Positions 1 through 7,792 of a stretch of DNA of 9,838 nucleotides are shown here, one piece after another. Source of the stretch: Chloroflexota bacterium (lineage in GTDB: Bacteria > Chloroflexota > Dehalococcoidia > E44-bin15); the NCBI GenBank assembly GCA_015222405.1, contig JADFVG010000222.1, forward strand, positions 1-9,838, given 5' to 3'. Numbering within the stretch: position 1 is the stretch's first letter; each line of letters opens with the position of its first letter. The notes under the pieces were generated by a model. The model ran no database searches and was not told the DNA's origin. It saw nothing but the letters and a program-made list of their open reading frames with translations. Made by a program: the position numbers and the translations under genes.

Positions 1-777
1 AGGCAGGGGCAGTGGGAGGTAGATAGGGCGGAGCACAACGCTATCCCCAGGCTTATCGAGCTTTCAGACCTCAAGGGCGACCTCCATGTTCACACCGAGT
101 GGAGCGATGGCCGCGATTCCATAGAGGCGATGGTTCTTGCTGCTAAGGCCAAAGGCTACCAGTATATCGCTATCACTGATCATTCGGGAGGGCGAGGCAT
201 TGCCGGGGGACTAAAAGAAGAGCGCCTGAGAAGGCAGATGGCCGAGATCAGGGAACTTAATGACAGGATGGATGGCATTCACATCTTCTCAGGCGTAGAG
301 GTGGACATTCGTGCCGATGGCATCCTCGACCTCCCCGATGACCTTCTTGCCCAGCTCGATATTGTCATTGCTGCCGTTCACTCGGCGATGCACCAGGACG
401 AGGAGAAGATGACGCAGAGAATTCTCGGCGCGATAAGGAATCCCCACGTCGATGTGCTCGCTCATCCTACCTGCCGGCTTCTCGGGGAGCGCGAGCCAGT
501 CATGGTGGACCTTGAGGCCATCTTCCGCGCCGCCGCTGAGAACAACACTGCGCTGGAGATCAATTCCATGCCCAATCGCCTCGACCTCAAGGACATTCAC
601 GCGCTGCGGGCAAAGGACCTGGGGGTGAAGCTCATCATCAACACCGATGCCCACAGCACCTTTCATCTCGACCTTATTCGCTTTGGCGTCGGCGTTGCCC
701 GGCGCGGCTGGTGTGAGGCGAGACATATACTAAACACCAGGCCCCTTGAAGAGGTGGAGGCATTCTTGAAGCGATGA
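1..777 (+). CDS. polX: DNA polymerase family X, C-terminal PHP domain (5' end outside window)
   Basis: This reading frame is open from the first base, so the 258 residues seen are the C-terminal part of a longer protein; bacterial PolX enzymes are usually about 570-580 residues. The visible part is a PHP phosphoesterase domain, which in PolX proteins supplies 3'-5' exonuclease and AP-endonuclease activity beside the gap-filling polymerase used in base excision repair. Metal-site motifs appear in order: GDLHVHT (H29, H31 of the visible part), ITDHS (D60, H61), GVEVDI (E100), AAVHS (H127), AHPTCR (H155) and NTDAHS (D216, H218). The segment from LSDLKGDLHVHT to the final helix matches PolX rather than a free-standing histidinol phosphatase. 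The methionine at 130 lies inside the domain after the HxH motif, so it is not the start. The TGA stop overlaps the next gene's start (ATGA). One oddity is Cys158 where I expect Gly in the HPTGR motif. Confidence 0.9.
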   Translation, partial: RQGQWEVDRAEHNAIPRLIELSDLKGDLHVHTEWSDGRDSIEAMVLAAKAKGYQYIAITDHSGGRGIAGGLKEERLRRQMAEIRELNDRMDGIHIFSGVEVDIRADGILDLPDDLLAQLDIVIAAVHSAMHQDEEKMTQRILGAIRNPHVDVLAHPTCRLLGEREPVMVDLEAIFRAAAENNTALEINSMPNRLDLKDIHALRAKDLGVKLIINTDAHSTFHLDLIRFGVGVARRGWCEARHILNTRPLEEVEAFLKR

Positions 778-1514
778 TGAGAGAAGTGACTCAAAACGAG
801 AACCAGCTACAGCCCTTCAGTGGCCGTGAGGTCGTGGGTCAAAATGCGGCCATCGACCATCTAAAGCAAGCCATCGCTCAGGGAAAGCACTGGTATATCG
901 CCCTCCTTGAGGCCATCGGGCTTTGGAATACGGCAGAGGAAACCCACAACGGGCGCTACTATCGCTATCTCATCGCCGGTGAGGCCTTCGATTGGCTGCT
1001 CCTTGCCGAGCGCATTTGTCAAGAGGTCAAAGACCTTATCCCTGAGGAGGAACTTGTGGAGCTGCTCTTCTTCGGCAAAACACCCATCGAGCTTGATAAG
1101 GAGGAGTTTTGCCGTCTTATCGGCGATGCCAAGTATCTTGCCCACCTCAATTATTTCTATGGTGTCACTGTGGAGGAGGCTCTGCTCCTGGCTGCGGAGG
1201 AGGAGACGCGCAAGGAGCAACGAGTACGTGCCTTCAATGAGAACGACCACCTCTCTGAGGCGGCCTATCAGCGTATCTACGGCGCAACAATGACCGAATT
1301 GCTTCAGAAATTCAGGCAAGAGAAAGGCCGCCCCCAACGCCGCTCCATGGGGCTTGCCGACGTTAAAGAGTTCACCTACTGGCTATTCAAGTATCGGCTC
1401 AAAGAGTGCGACAAGGCGCGGGTTGCCAGCGACACTCAAAAGGCGCTTAAAGAACTGCAGCGGCAGTGGAACTTGAAGGCACATCGAAGAAGTGCTGTGG
1501 GAAAGCCTATTTAG
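774..1514 (+). CDS. Uncharacterised helical protein translationally coupled to polX
   Basis: I do not recognise a named family. The 246-residue product looks almost entirely alpha-helical, with no signal peptide, no membrane segment and no nucleotide-binding loop. Residues 37-80 are the most family-like block, with HWYIALLEAIGLW followed by GRYYRYLIAGEAFDWLLLAER. This region is rich in Trp, Tyr and acidic residues and looks like a packed helical bundle. Residues 136-152 are highly charged, and the C-terminal 60 residues are basic, with an RPQRR patch at 186-190 and several Lys/Arg-rich helices, so nucleic-acid contact is possible but unproven. The start overlaps the polX stop as ATGA; the second codon is also ATG (777), so the true start could be one codon later. 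GGAGG at 756-760 is a rather distant ribosome site, which fits translational coupling. The gene ends 10 nt before the convergent valS stop. Coding is supported by the abutting arrangement and its even amino-acid makeup. Confidence 0.8.
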   Translation: MMREVTQNENQLQPFSGREVVGQNAAIDHLKQAIAQGKHWYIALLEAIGLWNTAEETHNGRYYRYLIAGEAFDWLLLAERICQEVKDLIPEEELVELLFFGKTPIELDKEEFCRLIGDAKYLAHLNYFYGVTVEEALLLAAEEETRKEQRVRAFNENDHLSEAAYQRIYGATMTELLQKFRQEKGRPQRRSMGLADVKEFTYWLFKYRLKECDKARVASDTQKALKELQRQWNLKAHRRSAVGKPI

Positions 1515-1524
1515 GATTGCTCAT

Positions 1525-4191
1525 CTAACCTAGCTCGGCGATTTTCTGCTTCAGTCTTTCTATTTTATCCCTATTGGTGGCAAGCCTTTCCTTTTCTCTG
1601 GCGACAATGTTTGCCGGTGCCCGGGAAAGAAATTCCTCGTCCTTCAGCTTCGTCTCAATGCGTAAAACCTGTTTCTCGGTTGCCTCGATTTCCCTCTCCA
1701 GTCGCTCTCTTTCGGCATCGAGGTCGACCATGCCCGCCATGGGCAATATCACCTCCGCACCCTGGAGCACCAGGGTCTTCGCCTTAGTAGGTATTGTTCT
1801 CTCCCCACTGCTAACAATGGCTAGCGAACTCACCCGGGCTAAGGTTTCAATAGCCTGAGCCTGGCTCTCAAAGGTGGTCTTTTCTTCTACTACAGCCACT
1901 GCCTCAATCCACTTTGAAGGCTCGACCCCGAACTCGGCGCGAGCGTTCCGAATTGCCCGAATGACTTCTATCACCAGCGCCATCCTTTTTTCCGCCTCGT
2001 CATCTACTGCCATTCCGTCAGCGGCAGGGTAGGGGGCAATCATGATGGATTCGGGCATTTCCTCGGAAGCCGAAAGGCGCTGCTTAAGGCTCTGCCAGAT
2101 CTCTTCGCTGATGAAGGGCATGAAGGGATGGAGCAGGCGCAGCGAGGTCTCAAGTACATAAGCAAGAACGGGCAAGGGGGATGGGGATTGGGACTGGCGA
2201 AGGCGGATCTTCGCTATCTCGATGTACCAATCGCAGAACTCGCCCCAGATGAAGTCATGGATCTGCCTTTGTGCCTCGCCGAAAAGCCAATCTTCCATCA
2301 GTTTATTCACCGTTGCCACCAGCCGATGGAGGCGACTCAGTATCCAGCGGTCCTCCAAAGGGAGAGCAGCGCCAAGACTTCCCACTTCATCGATCCTCAC
2401 CTCTTCCTCCATATTCCCCACCACAAATCGGGCAGCATTCCACAGCTTGTTGGCGAAGTTGCGGCTGGCCTCTAGCTTCTGAGTGCCCAGCCTGACATCG
2501 TTTCCAGGGGAAGTGCCCGTGGACAGAGCGAAGCGCAGGGCATCGGTGCCATATTCCTCGATGACATCGAGGGGATTGACCACGTTGCCCTTCATCTTGC
2601 TCATCTTCTCCCCCTTCTCATCGCGCACGAGGCCATGGAGATAAACAGTCTCAAACGGGATCTCACCAGTATTCTCCAGACCCATCATGATCATCCTCGC
2701 CACCCAGAAGAAAAGGATATCATAAGCTGTTTCCATTACCGTGGTCGGATAGAAGTATTCGAAGTCCTCAGCCTCTTCAGGCCATCCCAGGGTGGAGTGG
2801 GGCCAGAGGGCAGAACTGAACCACGTATCGAGGACATCGGGGTCCTGAAGGATTTTTGATGAGCCACAGTGAGCGCAGACCTGAGGGTCATCGATGGCGA
2901 CGGTGATTTCAGCGCAGTCTTGACAATACCAAACGGGAATACGATGCCCCCACCATAGCTGGCGGCTGATGCACCAATCGCGGATGTTCTCCATCCAGTT
3001 GAGATAGACCTTGGTAAAGCGCTCGGGGATGATAGCGATCCTGCCCTCAACAACAGCATCGATGGCCGGTATAACCAGAGGAGCCACCTTGACAAACCAC
3101 TGCTTGCTCGCCCAGGGCTCAATGATGGTGTGACAGCGCCAGCAGTGCCCTACGGCGTGGGGGTGGGGTTCCACCTTAACTAAAAGACCCTCTTTCTCCA
3201 GGTCAGCCAAAATCGCCTCACGGCAGGCGAAGCGATCAAGCCCCTGGTACGGGCCTGCCTCCTGGTTCATCGTCCCATCGGGGTTCAAGATATTCACCGA
3301 GGGCAGGCCCTGACGCTGGCCTACCTCGAAGTCCACAGGGTCATGGGCCGGGGTTATCTTCACCGCCCCGGTGCCGAAAGAGGGGTCCACAGCATCATCG
3401 GCGATGATGGGGATCCGCCTACCAATGACGGGAAGAATAGCTTTTTTGCCCAGAAGGTTCCTATAGCGATTATCCTTTGGATTTACCGCCACGGCGGTGT
3501 CGCCGAGGATGGTCTCAGGGCGAGTGGTGGCCACCGTAATAAAGCCATCCTCATCGGCGAGGGGGTAGCGGACATAATAGAGGTGCCCCATCTCTTCCTC
3601 ATGTTCCACCTCCAGGTCGGAGAGGGCGGTGGCGCAACGAGAGCACCAGTTAATGATGCGCTCCCCGCGGTAAATGAGCCCTTTCTCATAGAGGCGGAAA
3701 AAAGCGGTGCGCACCGCTCGTGATGGGCCCTCATCCATTGTGAATCTCTCCCTGGTCCAGTCGCAGGAAGCACCCAGCCTCTGGTGCTGCTCGGCAATTG
3801 TGCGGCCATATTTCCCCATCCACTGCCACATCCGCTCCAGGAACCTCTCCCGCCCTATATCATGTCTTGTTAGCCCCTCTTCAGCCAGCGTCCGCTCCAC
3901 CACCACTTGGGCTGATATTCCAGCATGGTCAATGCCAGGAAGCCACAGGACAGACTCGCCCCTCATCCGGTGCCAGCGGATCATGATGTCCTCCAGGGTT
4001 GCAGTCAAGGCATGGCCCAGGTGAAGCTCCCCGGTCACGTTCGTGGGCGGCATGATGATGACAAAGGGTTTCTTTTGTGGGTCGATCTTAGGGGTGAAAT
4101 AGCCCCGATCCCGCCAGAACTGATACCACTTGGCTTCTACCTTCTTGGGATCGTAGGCTTTGGGTATCTCAGCCAGTTTTTCGCCCGTCAT
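1525..4191 (-). CDS. valS: Valyl-tRNA synthetase
   Basis: Cytosolic class I aminoacyl-tRNA synthetase that charges tRNA-Val. The 888-residue length is normal for the family. The catalytic domain shows PPTNVTGELHLGHA, with the HIGH-type motif HLGH at 57-60. The editing domain, which hydrolyses Thr-tRNA-Val, has ATTRPETILGDTA at 221-233 and GTGAVKITPAHDP at 273-285. Cysteine pairs at 183/186 and 350/353, and at 423/426 and 439/442, look like two structural zinc sites. CISRQLWWGHRIP follows at 407-419, then the second ATP loop GEKMSKMKGNV (KMSKM at 529-533). The anticodon-binding helical domain covers about 610-760, and the C-terminal coiled coil about 818-888 (VDLDAERERLEREIE). The ATG start overlaps the coaBC stop as ATGA, and the N-terminus IPKAYDPKKVEAKWYQFW is typical, so the start is secure. 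It is the distal gene of the minus-strand operon; no T-box leader is present. Confidence 0.98.
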   Translation of the reverse strand: MTGEKLAEIPKAYDPKKVEAKWYQFWRDRGYFTPKIDPQKKPFVIIMPPTNVTGELHLGHALTATLEDIMIRWHRMRGESVLWLPGIDHAGISAQVVVERTLAEEGLTRHDIGRERFLERMWQWMGKYGRTIAEQHQRLGASCDWTRERFTMDEGPSRAVRTAFFRLYEKGLIYRGERIINWCSRCATALSDLEVEHEEEMGHLYYVRYPLADEDGFITVATTRPETILGDTAVAVNPKDNRYRNLLGKKAILPVIGRRIPIIADDAVDPSFGTGAVKITPAHDPVDFEVGQRQGLPSVNILNPDGTMNQEAGPYQGLDRFACREAILADLEKEGLLVKVEPHPHAVGHCWRCHTIIEPWASKQWFVKVAPLVIPAIDAVVEGRIAIIPERFTKVYLNWMENIRDWCISRQLWWGHRIPVWYCQDCAEITVAIDDPQVCAHCGSSKILQDPDVLDTWFSSALWPHSTLGWPEEAEDFEYFYPTTVMETAYDILFFWVARMIMMGLENTGEIPFETVYLHGLVRDEKGEKMSKMKGNVVNPLDVIEEYGTDALRFALSTGTSPGNDVRLGTQKLEASRNFANKLWNAARFVVGNMEEEVRIDEVGSLGAALPLEDRWILSRLHRLVATVNKLMEDWLFGEAQRQIHDFIWGEFCDWYIEIAKIRLRQSQSPSPLPVLAYVLETSLRLLHPFMPFISEEIWQSLKQRLSASEEMPESIMIAPYPAADGMAVDDEAEKRMALVIEVIRAIRNARAEFGVEPSKWIEAVAVVEEKTTFESQAQAIETLARVSSLAIVSSGERTIPTKAKTLVLQGAEVILPMAGMVDLDAERERLEREIEATEKQVLRIETKLKDEEFLSRAPANIVAREKERLATNRDKIERLKQKIAELG

Positions 4192-5396
4192 GTTCTCTTA
4201 TTCTGCCTCTTCCTTGGCAGCAATTTCACCACCCTGTCCAGGACTTTATGGGCAACCTCCAATTTGGAGAGAAGGGGCAGGCGCTCCACCTTGCCCTGGC
4301 GGTCAATGATGATCACCCTATTGGTATCGACACCAAAACCACTGTCGACAGCGGTGATGTCGTTGGCCACAATGAGGTCGAGGTTCTTGCCCTTTAGCTT
4401 CACTCTTGCGTTTTCCACCACATCTTCGCTTTCAGCAGCAAAGCCAACCCTGACAAAATCCCCTTTCACCTCACCAAGGATGTCAGGGGTTCTCACCAGC
4501 TCAATGGAGAGGGTCTCTCGCTCCTTTTTGATCTTGCTTTTTGCAGCGGCTGCCGGGCGATAATCGGAGACTGCGGCGGCCATGAGCAAGGCTTCAGCCT
4601 TCTTAGTGGCATCGACAATGGCATCCCGCATCTCGACGGCGGTTTGAACTTGAATCACCTCCACACCTACGGGGGGATGGAGGGCGGTAGGGCCACTCAC
4701 CAAGACTACACTCGCCCCTCGGTCTCGGGCTGCCTCAGCAATGGCATAGCCCATTTTCCCCGAGGAGCGGTTTCCAATATGGCGCACCGGATCCACAGGC
4801 TCCTGAGTGCCTCCAGCGCTGACCACGATGCGCCTTTTTGCCAGATCACCCCTTCTTCCCAGCACCTGGTGAATGGTGCCTATAATCTCTTCAATATCAG
4901 CAAGACGCCCCGATCCCACTTCACCGCTGGCGAGGCGACCGTAGCCCGGCCCGACAAAGGTGAACCCTCTCCCCTTCAGCTTGGCGATGTTTTGTTGGCT
5001 AATCTGGTTCTGGTACATATTGGCGTCCATCGCCGGCGCTACAATTATAGGCACTTTTGTCGCCAGAACAGTGCAACTGAGCATATCATCGGCGATGCCC
5101 CCGGCCAGCTTGGCGATAACATTTGCCGTAGCCGGAGCAATGACCACCAAATCGGCTCCCGCTGCCAACGTTACATGCTCGATGCTGAACTCGGAGGCGG
5201 GGTTGAACATCTCCATAACCACCGGCCTATTGGTGATGGCACGGAAGGTGAGCGGGGCAACAAACTCCTGAGCTGCTTGGGTCATCACCACATTGACCTT
5301 CGCCCCCTCCTGAATCAGCTTGCTCGCAACCTCCACCGCCTTATAAACGGCTATACTACCCGTGACACCTAAAACTATGTTCTTATCTTGAACCAT
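4188..5396 (-). CDS. coaBC: Bifunctional phosphopantothenoylcysteine decarboxylase / phosphopantothenate-cysteine ligase
   Basis: Catalyses two steps of CoA synthesis: CoaB couples 4'-phosphopantothenate to cysteine (with CTP in most bacteria), and the FMN-dependent CoaC decarboxylates the product to 4'-phosphopantetheine. I take the ATG at 5396 (402 residues) because AAGGAGG sits 4 nt upstream and the protein then begins MVQDKNIVLGVTGSIAVYKA, a standard CoaC start. The frame extends 17 codons further to an ATG at 5447, but that extension does not look like family sequence. CoaC half, about 1-185: TGSIAVYK (12-19), catalytic-type His74 in IEHVTLA, APATANVIAKLAGGIADD (87-104), PAMDANMY (121-128) and the active-site flap at 151-166. 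CoaB half, about 188-395: SAGGTQEPVDPVRHIGNRSSGKMG, AAAVSDYRP (273-281), the Lys-rich KSKIKK loop and VGFAAESED. Unusual positions are Asp124 (usually Asn) and Ser157 (Cys158 in E. coli). It lies 57 nt after coaX and overlaps valS by 4 nt. Confidence 0.97.
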   Translation of the reverse strand: MVQDKNIVLGVTGSIAVYKAVEVASKLIQEGAKVNVVMTQAAQEFVAPLTFRAITNRPVVMEMFNPASEFSIEHVTLAAGADLVVIAPATANVIAKLAGGIADDMLSCTVLATKVPIIVAPAMDANMYQNQISQQNIAKLKGRGFTFVGPGYGRLASGEVGSGRLADIEEIIGTIHQVLGRRGDLAKRRIVVSAGGTQEPVDPVRHIGNRSSGKMGYAIAEAARDRGASVVLVSGPTALHPPVGVEVIQVQTAVEMRDAIVDATKKAEALLMAAAVSDYRPAAAAKSKIKKERETLSIELVRTPDILGEVKGDFVRVGFAAESEDVVENARVKLKGKNLDLIVANDITAVDSGFGVDTNRVIIIDRQGKVERLPLLSKLEVAHKVLDRVVKLLPRKRQNKRT

Positions 5397-5400
5397 TTCT

Positions 5401-5407
5401 CCTCCTT
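5401..5407 (-). promoter_or_regulatory. Ribosome binding site deciding the coaBC start
   Basis: On the minus strand this reads AAGGAGG, ending 4 nt before the ATG at 5396. It is the strongest ribosome site in the window and favours 5396 over the in-frame ATG at 5447. The 57-nt gap after coaX contains only short weak inverted repeats and no T-tract, so I call no terminator or separate promoter there. Confidence 0.8.
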
Positions 5408-5453
5408 CACCCTCGGCTTGGCAACCATTAAAGGGTGCTCGGGGCAAATGCCT

Positions 5454-6218
5454 TTATCTATTCATCTCATGGATCAAACGTAATCCTTCAAGGGTCAGGT
5501 GCGGATTCACTGCGTCCACTATCTTTGTCTCCTTGGCGATTATATCGGCGAGGCCACCGGTGGCTATTACCCGCGCCTTGCCCCCCAGTTCTTGTCGAAT
5601 CCGACGCACCAGGCTCTCGATGAGCCCGACGTAACCGAAGATCAACCCCGATTGCATCGCCGTTATCGTGTTTCTGCCAATAGCATTTTGAGGAGCAATT
5701 AGCTCTATCCTGGGCAGCTTTGAAGCCCGCTCGAAAAGGGCCTCAGATGCAATGCGGATCCCGGGGGCGATGGCAGCCCCGAGGAAATCCCCTTCTTCGG
5801 ATATGGCATCCACGGTAGTGGCGGTGCCAAAATCGATGACGATCACAGGGCCGCTGTAGAGTCGATGTGCAGCGGCAACGTTGGCCACCCTATCAGCGCC
5901 AACCTCCCGTGGGTTATCAGTGCAGATGCGCACCCCGGTCTTCACCCCTGCACCAACAATGAGAGGGGAGCTTCCGAAGTAACGCTTGCTCAGCTCCTCA
6001 AAGATAGGTTCTAACGGAGGCACAACGCAACAAATGACAACGTGATCTACGTCAGACATAGCGACATTCTGGCGAGGCAATAGGTTCAAGAGTAACACGG
6101 CGTATTCATCCGCTGTCTTATTAATGTCAGTGGCAACATTCCAGGTGGCACGCATCTTCTCCCCTTCAAAGACGCCGAAGGCGATGTTAGTGTTTCCCAC
6201 ATCTATGGCCAGCAACAT
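5454..6218 (-). CDS. coaX: Type III pantothenate kinase
   Basis: Phosphorylates pantothenate to 4'-phosphopantothenate, the first committed step of CoA synthesis. The type III enzyme belongs to the ASKHA fold, is generally insensitive to CoA feedback and usually needs a monovalent cation (family knowledge). The 254-residue length is normal. Visible motifs are LAIDVGNTNI (3-12, phosphate-binding with Asp6), PREVGADRVAN (103-113, with the catalytic-base Asp109), VIDFGTATTVD (127-137), GAAIAPGI (147-154), IGRNT (180-184) and ATGG (219-222). The ATG start is preceded by AGGAGAG, which overlaps the stop codon of the upstream nnr gene, so the two are probably coupled. Its product feeds CoaBC, encoded next in the same operon. 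No CoaA-type kinase is visible in the window. Confidence 0.97.
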   Translation of the reverse strand: MLLAIDVGNTNIAFGVFEGEKMRATWNVATDINKTADEYAVLLLNLLPRQNVAMSDVDHVVICCVVPPLEPIFEELSKRYFGSSPLIVGAGVKTGVRICTDNPREVGADRVANVAAAHRLYSGPVIVIDFGTATTVDAISEEGDFLGAAIAPGIRIASEALFERASKLPRIELIAPQNAIGRNTITAMQSGLIFGYVGLIESLVRRIRQELGGKARVIATGGLADIIAKETKIVDAVNPHLTLEGLRLIHEMNR

Positions 6219-6232
6219 CTCGTTTCTCTCTC

Positions 6233-7792
6233 CTAACCCTGCTTGATTTTCTTGATTGCCATTGGCAACGCAGGCAATAAGTCGCCAGCGACCATTCCGG
6301 CATCGCCAAGCTCTGCTTCAACCATTTCCCCTGCCATCCCATGAAGGTAAACTCCACAGGCCGCAGCATCAAGACAGGATAGTCCCTGAGCCAGCAGCCC
6401 AGCAATGGCCCCAGAAAGGACATCTCCCGTTCCTGCCGAAGCCAAGCCGGGATTGGCTATAGGACTGATCTTGACCCTTCCCTCAGGGGAGGCAACAATG
6501 GTATGTGCCCCCTTGAGCACCACAGTCTTCTGCCACCGGCTGGCTGCCTCCCGCGCTACACGTAGTCGATCCGACTGAACCTCCTCCACAGGGAGAGCAG
6601 TGAGCCTAGTCATCTCCCCAGGATGGGGAGTAAGTATAGCATTTAGGGACAATTTTTGCCACCACTCTGGGGTCTGAGCCAGGGTATTGAGGACATCGGC
6701 ATCAAGCACTAGGGCAGGGGTGAGGTTTGGTGGCATTTGGAGCAGCGAATTTCTGATAAACTCCATTACTGAAGGATGCTGACTTAGCCCGCACCCCATG
6801 AGCAAGACATCATAATCGGAAAGCCATTGGTGGAGGACCTCCGATGCCTGAGCGTCGATAAAACCCGGCTCCGATTCAGGCAAAGGGACATAAGTAACCT
6901 CGGTAAGCTTGGCTGCCAAGATGGGCTGGAGACTCTGGGCCAGGGCCAGGGTGACGAGCCCAGCTCCTACCCTCATCGCCCCCTCGCAGGCAAGATAGGC
7001 AGCGCCGATGTAATGAATCGACCCGGCGCAGACGAGAACCCGGCCAAAGGTACCCTTGTGGGCACTTCGCGGCCGCCTTGGCAGCATCGACCTCACCGAC
7101 TGCTCGGTGAGGAGCTCAACGGCAATGTCCTGGCCCAGGTTTGCTGGGATGCCGATGTCGGCGACAACAAGCTGCCCCGCCATTTCTCCACCGGGGAAGG
7201 CGAAGAGCCCCAGCTTAGGATAGCCCAGGGTGATGGTTAGATCGGCCGCAACGCAGGAGGGGTCAATGGCTCCGCTATCCGCATCCAGCCCTGAAGGCAG
7301 ATCAACGGCAACGATGCTAAGGCTAGGCTTGGCCTCTTTAGCCTGCCTCACCCGGGTTAAGACCTCACTATAGATACCCCCAAGGGGGCGGAGCTTACCC
7401 GTGCCAAATAGGGCATCGATGACCAGCTCACTGGAGGCGAGCATGTTGCCAAGCTCAGCCAAGTCCTTGTCCTCTGTGGCTAAGGTGGAGGCAATCCCGC
7501 GTTCCGTGATAAGCCTGTAGTTAGGGTCGTCATCTCCTCTCGAGTGGCAAAGGTAAACGTTCACCCTCGCTCCCCAATCATGAAGGTGGCGAGCAGCGAC
7601 CAAGCCATCCCCGCCATTATTTCCTGGCCCGACTAAGACGAGGATGTGCCGACGCGCCGTGCTGCCGAGCCACCCTTTCACCTCTTGAGCAATGGCAAGC
7701 CCAGCGTTCTCCATGAGCACCGGAGAAGGAACTCCGAGTTCGGCAGCGCGGCGATCAAGCTCTCTCATCTGCTCTGCGGTGACGATCTTCAA
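6233..7792 (-). CDS. nnr: Bifunctional NAD(P)H-hydrate epimerase / ADP(or ATP)-dependent NAD(P)H-hydrate dehydratase
   Basis: Repairs hydrated NADH and NADPH (NADHX, NADPHX). The N-terminal YjeF_N domain (about 1-230) epimerises the R and S forms, and the C-terminal ribokinase-like domain (about 235-519) dehydrates the S form using a nucleotide. Epimerase motifs are MENAG (27-31), VGPGNNGGDGLVAARHL (54-70), VIDALFGTG (124-132) and VDLPSGLDADSG (163-174). Dehydratase motifs are HKGTFGRVLVCAGS (245-258), LTPHPGEMTRL (387-397), VLKGAHT (425-431) and AGTGDVLSGA (453-462), with the catalytic-type Asp457. The 519-residue length suits the fused nnrE-nnrD form. The start is a TTG at 7792, chosen because MKIVTAEQMRELDRR is the conserved N-terminus and GGGAG lies 6 nt upstream (7803-7799). 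The first 38 nt overlap the end of acpS. The pairing of acpS with this gene is common in bacteria. Confidence 0.95.
   Translation of the reverse strand: MKIVTAEQMRELDRRAAELGVPSPVLMENAGLAIAQEVKGWLGSTARRHILVLVGPGNNGGDGLVAARHLHDWGARVNVYLCHSRGDDDPNYRLITERGIASTLATEDKDLAELGNMLASSELVIDALFGTGKLRPLGGIYSEVLTRVRQAKEAKPSLSIVAVDLPSGLDADSGAIDPSCVAADLTITLGYPKLGLFAFPGGEMAGQLVVADIGIPANLGQDIAVELLTEQSVRSMLPRRPRSAHKGTFGRVLVCAGSIHYIGAAYLACEGAMRVGAGLVTLALAQSLQPILAAKLTEVTYVPLPESEPGFIDAQASEVLHQWLSDYDVLLMGCGLSQHPSVMEFIRNSLLQMPPNLTPALVLDADVLNTLAQTPEWWQKLSLNAILTPHPGEMTRLTALPVEEVQSDRLRVAREAASRWQKTVVLKGAHTIVASPEGRVKISPIANPGLASAGTGDVLSGAIAGLLAQGLSCLDAAACGVYLHGMAGEMVEAELGDAGMVAGDLLPALPMAIKKIKQG

Noticed and set aside
861..1337. 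Minus-strand open frame of 158 codons antisense to the unknown gene
   Set aside because: It mirrors the codon structure of the plus-strand gene, has no recognisable domain or ribosome site, and the sense gene is supported by its ATGA coupling with polX.
3925..4563. Plus-strand open frame of 212 codons spanning the coaBC/valS junction
   Set aside because: It is antisense to two clearly recognised enzymes and its translation is low-complexity Ser/Thr/Leu-rich sequence typical of a shadow frame.
4644..5372. Plus-strand open frame of 242 codons antisense to coaBC
   Set aside because: Long only because the coding strand lacks the relevant codons; the translation has no family motif, while coaBC on the other strand is certain.
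5397..5447. 17-codon N-terminal extension of coaBC from the ATG at 5447
   Set aside because: Translates to MPRAPFNGCQAEGEGGE, which does not resemble CoaC, and a strong AAGGAGG precedes the internal ATG at 5396.
5397..5453. Possible terminator or leader in the coaX-coaBC gap
   Set aside because: Only a 4-bp GGCA/TGCC hairpin and a loose AAAGG/CCTTT pair are present, with no T-tract; too weak to call.
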